Below, one piece after another: positions 6,701 through 16,100 of a stretch of 26,026 nucleotides of DNA. Origin of the DNA: a virus; IMG/VR virus record IMGVR_UViG_3300049783_001389, positions 1 through 26,026 of that record. One strand, written 5' to 3'. The position numbers and the translations under genes were made by a program. Position 1 is the first letter of the stretch; the number at the start of each line of letters is the position of its first letter. The notes beneath the pieces were generated by a model. It was not told where the DNA came from. It searched no databases and saw only the letters and a program-made list of their open reading frames with translations.

Positions 6701-7180
6701 GATAGCCGTCTACCAGCAACTAAACCAGACGCACCAACCGATATAGCACTTGAAAAACAGTTTACAGGTATTGAAAGTAAAAAAGCAATCAGCGATAGTA
6801 TTGTTTATCGTGCAGCAGAATATAAAATTTTGTTTGGTGAGCTGGCTGACGTTGAACTGCAAGGTATATTTAAGATTGTGAAAGTATCAGGTACAACATT
6901 GACAAGTAACGAAATTAAATCTAAAGTATTGACCGCAATTAACGAATTTTTTAATATTGATAATTGGGATTTCGGTGAAACTTTCTACTTTACTGAACTA
7001 AGTGCATACATACACCAGCAACTGCCAGGTGTAATAGCTAGCATTGTTATCACGCCGACGCAAAGTAACAGTGTATTTGGAGACTTATTCCAGATAATCC
7101 CAGAAAGCAATGAACTATTCATTCCAGACGTAACATTAAGAGATATCGACATTGTCGATTCATTGAACGCATTAAGGTAA
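3752..7180 (+). CDS. 6: Baseplate wedge protein, gp6-like (baseplate J family), enlarged (1142 aa)
   Basis: This is a homologue of T4 gp6, the protein that forms the inner ring joining baseplate wedges. Residues about 30-115 show the typical start: YDTIRGALVDYI, a helical FVALIETLSFLAHSLAFRID segment, then FLSTAERRISVLRIADFLGYTPSR. A gp6-type RMITASDYSVYPL motif lies near residue 427, and the C-terminus (AINEFFNIDNWDFGETFYFTEL, then FGDLFQI and a beta tail) is the conserved end of the family. T4 gp6 has 660 residues; the extra length here includes a glycine-rich insert at about residues 599-670 with two GSGF/GSGY units that also occur as a module in the giant protein downstream. GGAAGAG precedes the start by about 9-11 nt. 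The gene lies between gp25-like and the giant gene with gaps of 3 and 4 nt. Confidence 0.88.
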   Translation: MAQNVRQRNLFSAEDYSVVYDSFKQANFQAYDYDTIRGALVDYIQQQYPENYNDWIQSSEFVALIETLSFLAHSLAFRIDQAGRENFLSTAERRISVLRIADFLGYTPSRHQPARGQLKITGIRTTQDVFDINGGNLKNTTVEFEDSFQNFLLVMNEILSQKNKFGRPTNSVRIGNVKNDIYSTNITDDRNVVFSISGEINSVRRNFEIHGLEVNQSKNVLQEVTPDPTGNFDLVYKNDGQGLGSNSTGFFVGFKQGNLQFSDFNADKAISNLVIDINATNVNNNDIWVQSINTAGEVSDYWTKVDSGFGANTVFNNIRQDNRKLYTVKTVEDDNINIVFGDGVFSEIPRGMLRIWYRTGINQTYSLDPDDLNSVTFSFDYNGANDNTYKATFTCELQEPVTNAASQESITSIKNNAGRVFATQDRMITASDYSVYPLTVSENVKKIKAINRTYAGHSRFITPRDPTGQYQNVDMISDDGYIYSEGVTYRNSIALPATLSSEQIYERYIADLIENPEIINLFYDKYTVKDVDFSTVAASYEWQQITSGYKGSTGYLTQNSAIQKAGTTSVNDLSNAGPGSIVEFIESPYNSGTLGVIGTTLTIVNAGSGFTSQPSVAIRGTGTGATATATISGGQLAVVTITNGGSGYQNPVVIEIIGGSGTGAMVVAAATTATRGWARVIDIVSEGQGITDNNGNPTGITSRGQGAIILNKSIPNTARVSRIFPSYNTVFSTDEKNAIIDEIAALNTFGLRFESDTGLWKIIRAGDLPPISENDPDNFSFANAGNASNSNLDHSWIIRVNYSANAWQFISRRSRIVFGSDTNIRFYNQNGKRRFNVETNKPERDRILISSTNTQPGGGLSPLAESLPFFTHRYFTESDGYTDDRKVIVTLADIDNDNYPDNPLAFKMLAGTDTIALNTITEDGHTYTVRSDTGVSTSGREKLTFTWRRISTSNYRIDPSLSNIIDIFVLNQNYDNKYREWIADSRLPATKPDAPTDIALEKQFTGIESKKAISDSIVYRAAEYKILFGELADVELQGIFKIVKVSGTTLTSNEIKSKVLTAINEFFNIDNWDFGETFYFTELSAYIHQQLPGVIASIVITPTQSNSVFGDLFQIIPESNELFIPDVTLRDIDIVDSLNALR

Positions 7181-7184
7181 ACAT

Positions 7185-10100
7185 ATGGCTAACGACTACA
7201 GCGCCAAACCAACAAACGTAAAGAACTTTACACAAAGTTTAGAGAGCAATTTAACACAGGATATTCAAGATTATAGTGAATTCCTACCAGAAATTAATCG
7301 CACTGAATCATTACAGCGGTTCTTTGGTTCCACAGTAAATCAACTTTTAAGCTCTGGCTCAACACAAAGTATTGATGCATACTGGGGTCGCCTCAGCGGC
7401 CGCAATTATAATCCTAATGCCGAATTATTCAATCCCGAAACAGACGATAAGCGGTTAAATTACCAATTCCTGCCAGGTGTTGTACAACGTGCAGCTGGTG
7501 TAACACAACAAACAACCAGCTATATCAATTGGTTAGACCGTATTGAAAGCCTGGGCGCAAATCTTAACAACCATGACCGCACCTTTAGTGAACCAGGCTA
7601 TGTATTGGATTTACCAATTAACTCTGATATGCTTGTTAACTATCGCAACTACTACTGGCTTGAAGGTGAGATTCCGCTTATTGTAATTGAAGCTACTATA
7701 GCCAATCCAATTGATATTGATGATATTACTTCCCAGAGCCAATATACTACACCAAGTCTTGAAAATTATCAAAGTGTAAAATTTGTCAGCGGTATCCGTG
7801 TACAATTTATTGGTGCACATGCAACCAGCACCAGTGGTAACTATGCAGTGGATGCAATTTATTATGTAGAGAACGTTGGCGGTAGACATGGTATCAAACT
7901 AATTGAGCAAGTAAATGCAACAGGTAAGATTACATTTGTATCAAATACGCCTTATGCAATTGCAGCATCTGAAGGTTATGATACTGTTGATTATGATACC
8001 ACTGCATGGGATGGAGTTGCAAATTTCCAGGAATATAATGTTACCACCACCGCGCTGCGCGATGATCTTAGTTTGAATAAAAGCTACGTTGTTATGGAGC
8101 GCTGGTCCCAGGACAAAAATCCCTGGGCACGTTCAAACAAGTGGTTTAGTATACATGCATTGCGTACCGCAGTCGAGTACAATACTCTGGATCTGGAAGC
8201 GTATATTAACACTCGTACCCGTTCTGACAGGCCAATTATTGAATTCCATGCAAACATGGAATTATTCAATACCTGCAAAAATTATGTTGACACTGTAGAT
8301 TATGCCGTTAACATAGACCAAATTACAGAAATACTCAGTGGTATACCTGCTTACAACATTGATAGCGAAAATGCACTTCAGAATGGCGACATTATTCTTG
8401 TAGCATTTGACGCACTAGCAGATCTTGAATTATCTTCCGTCGGCGCATTTGGACCAAGTTTTGGTCCATCATTCAATCGTGGAGTACAGGCGGCAACTGC
8501 CAACAAAGCTTACGTAGTGGGCGGAGTGGGCTCCAGCATTACTATTACTGAGGCACCTTCTCCTATTGATAACTTTATTGCTGACGATTATGTTATTGTT
8601 GTTAAAGGAACAGATAACGGAGCAATTTATTGCTTTAATGGCACTACTTGGAAACAGGCACAAAATAAAGAAAGTCGTGGAGACTTTCCAAAATTTGTTC
8701 TTTATGATGATAAATTAACAGCACTAGATGCGTATAGTGATTCTGATTTTGTTGGTGATAAAATCTTTGGTTACCAGGAAACTACTGCTGGCGCTTTTGA
8801 CCGTGAATTAGGCTTTTCACCAGCATTTAATGATCAGGGATCATTTAGTAATTACAGATTTGAATGGACACTTAATAACAATCGCTATAATCAGAGTGTA
8901 TTGACTGACAGTTCTGAAATACGCGGTCTATATTATTGGAAAGATTCTGTCAATGTTGAATACTACAATGGATGGAGTAACATCCGTGGTGGACAACGTG
9001 TTCCAGTTATGCAGACGCAAGTTGCAGCAAACAATGACAACATTGTATTTGACCTTGGGACAACGGCAGTTTCACAACCTACTGAATTTACGGTAACATA
9101 CGAAAATGGTGCATACCAATGGTATGATCACAGTTATATTGACCTTACGGCAATAGGATATGCGAATCCAGACTTTGTGTGGCAATCAGATACTGATTAT
9201 ACAATCAATGTTTTGGTTGACGATAGTACAACACCTATCCAGTTTGTGTCGCCAATGCGTGTGGCGCCAATGAATATAACAGGAGTCACATTAGTTTCCA
9301 ATGACCCTGTACAATTAACAGTTGCAGCAACCGCTGCCTTGAAAACTGGCGATAGTGTAAAAATAACCAATACTGTTGGTAGTGTAGAATTAAATGATAT
9401 TACCAAAGTAATTACAGTAATCAATGGTACTACAATTGAATTGCAGGGAACTGACAGTGGTGATTATACTGCTTGGATCTCTGGCGGTGCAATTGAAATC
9501 TTTGACGGGGATATTACATTAACACAAATTAACAATACAACATACACACTTAACATCAGCAGTCAATACAAATATGACCGTGTTATATATGAAAATAGAC
9601 AAATACAAACACAATTTGGTGAGATCTTTATCAATAATAATAACCATGAACGCTATTCAATTGTAAAAAATGGACAGCGGTTAATTGAAAACCAAGACTT
9701 CACACGCACTGGATCAAGTATTACAGTTACAGGCTGCGTGGTATACGATGTTGTTGAATTGCAATATATTGCCAACACTGATCTTGTAAATGCAGTATAC
9801 GATGTTGCACCTGTGCATTTCTATAACAATGATAACAAGGCGTTTACTGGTGCTGGATATGATGACATAATTAATCACCTTACACGACAGATGGCGGCAT
9901 TGCCAGGATTTACTGGTAGCACAGTTGGAGTCAATAATTATTACAACACATTGCGCCTAAATACATTTGATGGCCTAATCCGTCAACAGCGATTCCGCAC
10001 AAAAAATGTACAGCATTTAATGGACCAGGAGGATATTAATCCTATCCGTGCCCTGAAGAGCTTTTCGATTGATTATGCAAACTTTAAGAAATCACTGCGA

Positions 10101-13100
10101 AGCAAAGCCAAACAGCTATGGACAACAGAAAGCTGGAGCAATATACGTGAGTTGACTGATCGCGCATTAAGTGATATTAACTTGGGCAAGAACGACACAT
10201 TTAAGTACGCGCATAGCGACATGCTTTATTACAAACAGGCGCGTTCAATTACATATAATATTACCACAACGTTAACCACATTGGCCTTGCCAGAAGTTGT
10301 TAACCGCTATGGTGATACACAAAATCACGTGCAAGTTTATGTTAAAGAATTTGTTTCCGCTGCTGGTGTAATTCTGGAACGTCCGCTGGTCAGAGGTACT
10401 GAATACATTATAGAGGGTCCAAATATCACATTAACTACTGCCGTAACAAACGGTGCAGTGGTTACAATTCGTTGGTATGATCACAAACAGGTTAGCCATG
10501 TGCCATTTAGCGCAGTTAAGCTAGGATTCTTTAAGCCCACACAGGTGGAAATTGTAGGCGACGAACTAATAGGGCACGATGGTTCACGGCATGCAATAAC
10601 TGGTACAAGTGTAGTTGATATGAACTCCACAAGCTTTGATATTGAAACCGCTGTATTGTGGGATTTTGAACTTCGTATATATAACAACCTTGTTGATGCG
10701 CACTTTGTTGGTGATGATATTGTTGCTGACATGAATGAGTTTTATCCTGGGCCGCACCGCAAACTTGCGTACAATGTTGCAGATCTAAATATACGGCTTG
10801 ATGATTGGTACAATCGTTGGGCAGTGCGCAATAATGTCAGTGTAATTGATGATGTTGCGTACGATAATGGTAACGAATTTACTTGGAACTATTCATCAGT
10901 TGGCCCTAATTTAGGTAGCTGGCGTTCAGTTTATGTTTATTATTTTGGTACAGATCGCCCACATACTCATCCTTGGGAGATGCTTGGTCACTCAGTAAAG
11001 CCAGTTTGGTGGGATGCAACGTATTCTTGGACTGCAGGAGCATTGCGCACCGCGTTGGAAAATGCGCTTACATATGGTATAACAGGCAACGCAACCAGCG
11101 CAGACTTTGTTGATGTACGTTATGCAAGAAACAGCTATAATTGGTCTGCAAATTCGATTGTCAGTGATAACGGATTAGCAGTTTTAAATAATCCTGTTAG
11201 CGGACAAGTGGTACCATCACCATCAGCACAGCCTGCCAGCCAGAGCTTTGTATTTGGTGACTGGAGTGAAATCGAAAACAAGTGGCGTAAAAGTAGCGAG
11301 TATCTGTTTGCTCTTGCTGAAGTATATTTGCAACTAAAACCATACCGTACACATGAAACATTCTGGCAACTTGCCAGATGGGAGCGCAATCGTACAGTAA
11401 CACAGGAACAATGGATTGATCCAGACACATGCCAACGTCAGCATATATCAGAATTGCACAACCAATTAATTACTGATGGTGTCATCAGTAAAATTAAAGT
11501 GACTGCTCCTGGCACTGGTTATACAACCTTGGACCTTGAATTTATAGCAGATAATGTATGCTACCACAACCCAGAGGCTGTTGCTTATACAAACAGCGGC
11601 GGAGTTGTTGGTGTTTCTATACAACAGCCAGGTAGAGGCTTTAATAACGCACCAACAGTTGTCCTTACAGGGAGCACAGGTGCGGTAGGCGCAGAACTAG
11701 AATTTAGCTTGGATTTTGACTTTGTAGTAACACATCTTGGATTTAATAGTTTACCAGCTGAGGAATACCGTGAGATTGAAGCCCATACTAATAACTTGGC
11801 AGACCGCCTGGAAAATTTGGAATTGAACTATATGCTACACGTTGGTGGCTACACTGACAAGCGTATTATGACAATAGAAATCGATGGCGACTTTTCAAGC
11901 GGAAACATTAAAATTCCAGACAATAGTTATGATATCTTAATTGACCGTAATGCACCTATCAAGACCGCCTTTTATTCTGGTGTCAAAATTGAAAAACTAG
12001 CTGACTCCAGCTATCAGGTAACAGGTTATGACTTAGACAGTGCTTATTTCCAATTCCTATCACCAAGTACAGCTGGCAAAGCTGTTAGCGTAAACGTTGG
12101 TAATACTGAGGTTGTCAAGCATCTTAAATGGCGCAATGAAATAAAACGTATTCCATACCGTAGCAGATTTATTAAACGTCAAGAGTTGTATCAGTTTCTA
12201 TTAGGTCTTGGCAAGTATTATGACAGTATTGGATTTGATGTAGTTGCTGAATGGGAAGTAGATGCTCTTGAAGCTATTGCATGGGCACTTGATGCTACAC
12301 AAACAGAACCGTTTTTTGTGAATGGTATTGTCACTGCATTAGATTATTACCAGGGGGAGCGTGGTCTGCTTCAAACAATTGATGTCAATTATGATGGCGC
12401 AGTCAACATTTTGGATAATAAGTTTAAGAAAATTAGACGTTCAGAAATGCTGGTACTACGAGATAACACAAAGACTGAAATAGGTATGGCGGACCAGTCT
12501 GATCGCATTTATGGAATTGGTGTTCGCGTAATTGAATTTGAACATATCATCACTCTGCAAAATAATACAACGTTCAATGATCCAATTTACCAGCCAGAAA
12601 TTGGTGTGGGCCAGAAGCGTGTGCACTTAATAGGTGAACGTACCCGCAACTGGAATGGCCGTGTTGAGGCACCAGGATATATTGTACAAGATCGTGGACT
12701 TGTGCTCAATATTGAAAGTAGCGTCCGTGAACTAGAACAAGATTGGGTATCAGCAGAAAGTAAAGCACTTGAGCGACTAACGCGTCAAACAATTGGCTAC
12801 AATGTTGGATACTCAAAGCCAACATATATGACCAATATGTTTATTTCTGATAAAAGCGCATACAACTTTGAAAAAGGGCAGCGCAAGTATAAGGGAACAT
12901 CAGCAGCGATTTCTGCAATGGCCAGAAACAAAAACATCTTTGGTACATCCTTTAACCATGAACTTTACGAAGAATGGATGGTACGTTTGGGTGATTATGG
13001 TGATGTGTCTGAGCGTAACCCGTTGCAGTTTGCTGTTGATCCTAATAAAATAAAAACTGATCCACAGCACTTTAGATTTAATGACACCTTTGTAAGTGAT

Positions 13101-16100
13101 CGTCAAGAAGATTTAATTGTAGATTTACACAAAGGTGCATCTGATGCGATCAGCGGTAATTTTAGTACACCGTTTGACGTCTTTGACGTGCTGCGATTGG
13201 ACAACACAAGTATACAGACCCTTAATAAGTATCAAACGTTTACTCGTGATGCTGGTCTTCCTATTGTTAATGAAATTGATTATTTCCTAGGATCAATTGA
13301 CGATATTGGTGACATTTATGACCCAACACAAAAATATGCACTTATCCCAAATTGGAGCGAGACAACTGCATACATTCAAGGCGACATGGTACGTAGATTT
13401 GGTAAAGTACACACCTTAGCAATTGCAACAACTGGTCTCACTGCCATACAAGATGACATTGTGGTTCGTGGCACACAAGTATTCCCGTTGGTTAATAATG
13501 GCTTGACATTTGTTGCCAATGGCAATACTGTTACGTTCGCAAAATCTAGTACTAATATTACATATGATACCATTGTAGTTAATGGTACTGTAACTAATCC
13601 TGTAATATCAAGCGGTAGCACTCTAACATTGGATAGTATCAATGTCAACTTTATTAAAACTCAAACTACAACTTCGTTTGGTGATATTGTAATTGATGGT
13701 AATGTAACCAACCCAACTATACAAAACAGTGCATCACGTGAATTAACGATCAGTTATGCAAGTAATGCTACCAACACGCTTACACCAGTAACAGTGGCAT
13801 TTAACGAGTTAAACACTACTTTAACCATGCAAGCAATCTGGGTTGCTGTATTAAGTGCCACATCTGAATCAGATCCGCTGGGCAAAACAGCAAGCCGTTT
13901 GACAGCACTTGAAACACTGCGCCAAGCGTACACAACAGCGACCAGCATAGCAGCATGGGAAACTTGGATTGGCAACTATTATAATGCCGCAGTTAACCCT
14001 GACCGTTATGTTAATCCTGAATATGTTGGTGATCAAGTAGCCGCCAACATAGGTGCTACATGGGAAAGTGCAGCCCGCACTCTAATCCAATTAGACTTGG
14101 ATTTGCTCACATCATTAGCAGGAACGCATACAGAAACAGAAAACACATTAGTTTCTGGTCGCGGCAGCTATAATAATAGTGCGACGTTTGATGCTGATGT
14201 ATTATCAGTTAATAACTTGTTGGATTTCAACAATACAGCATCTGATGTAAATGAAAATTTACAAGACTTTAGAGCTTTTGTTGCAGCCAATGGGGGAACA
14301 TCTATTGCAGATGGTACTGAAGTAACAGTAACCAACCCAACAGAATACATAACAGATACTCTTGCTACAATTGGCAACAAAATTACTACCGCATTAGCAT
14401 TGGCTAACGCACCAGCTGGCATCACCGTTTCCTTAACTGGCAATGTTATTACGTTGCGACGCACAAGTAATTTGGTTGGATCCCGCTTGGGTGTATCAAT
14501 TGATACTGCTTTAGGATATACGGTTGCTGACAATGATGTTGCCACACAGAGTACAACGGTAACAGGACCTGTTGATTTAACGTTGTCAGAAGCTGTGACA
14601 GCGGTAAACAATGCAAGTATAACTGGTGTTAGTGCGCAAGCAATTAACAATAAAATGCAAATTTCCAGCACTAATCAAAATTTGATAATAGGTAGCGGTA
14701 CAGCCAACACCAACATTGGTGTTAATTTTGGAACAATTAATGCAACCACCAACACATCAGTGGTGCTTACTAATTTGGCCATTGGTGATGTAGTAACACA
14801 AATTAACAATGCAGCAATCACTGGCATTACAGCCAGTCAGGTTGAAGGCGCATTATTGATTACATTCGTTGGTAGTGTACTTACAATTGGTGCAGGTACA
14901 GCTAATATTGAATTGGGTATTGATGAAAATGTGTATAGCAGCTTAACTGATGCAGTACAGAACATATTTAATGAAGCTGATTGGAATGTAGCACAGGAAC
15001 CTGCACACTTTAATATTTGGACAATTGACAATATTGGGGCTAATTCCATAGGTCCTAGTAGCACAACCAATCGTTATGACGTTTATCAAACATTAGATTT
15101 TCAAATTGGTGTAACTGAAATTTGCGCTGGTAACGAAAATGGTGATGATGCGTTGGTGTTCGTCAATAAAGAGCATACCCTTGCGGTTGGCGAGTATGTA
15201 TTCATTATTAATTCAACATGTATTCCCAGCGTGGATGGAATCCACCAGGTTACGTCATTGCAGGGCGAGTTTGGATTTTACATAGATAGGTATATTGAGC
15301 AGAAAGGATTTACTGGCAAAGTAATACCAATTCGTTCAGTTCGCTTCTCTAACTCAGCGGACGCGACCAATGCACTAAGCAATACATCTTATGTACAAGC
15401 GTCATTGGGTCTGCGTACTAATGATTATATATACGTTGATGCACTATTGGATAGCAATGATAACAGTTTGGGCTATGGGGCAGTGTATACTATTGGAAGA
15501 ACTGATACTGGCGCTGGCTTAACATTGGTTCGTAATGAAAATGGTAAAACAGACAACAGCAAAATTAAGAATGGTATCCTGTATAACAATACAGATGGAG
15601 AAACAATAACACGTTTTGAAGTATTTGACCCATTGAAAGGTATCATCCCTGGTATTGCAGATATCGAAATCAATCTACGTAGTGATGTTGATTTTGCATA
15701 CTATAACAGTTCAACTGACCCTGAGTTGGAAGTACGTATTGAAAATGCATGGGGCCAAAAGCAGATTGGTACTGTATGGTGGGACTTGCAGAATGCTATA
15801 TATCTAAACTATGACCAGGGCACACCAGAATACCGTCAAGAGCAATGGGGGCAACTATTCCCAACAGGTAGCATTGACATTTATGAATGGACTAAAAGTC
15901 CAGTAACACCTGATGAATATCTTGCAGCCGTAAACGCTGGCACAATCATTGATGGTATTGAATTGACGGGGACACCATATGTTTTGGAAGACCAGTTTGG
16001 TGAAGCACAATACAGTTGGAGTGAAGAACTAGAGGTAAATCGAAATACCAATCAGATTGAAACATACTATTACTTCTGGGTTAGCAACAAAACAACAACG

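Noticed and set aside
14168-14671. 167-codon minus-strand open frame inside the giant gene
   Set aside because: It lies wholly within the strongly supported plus-strand gene; its composition is that of a shadow of the repeats there.
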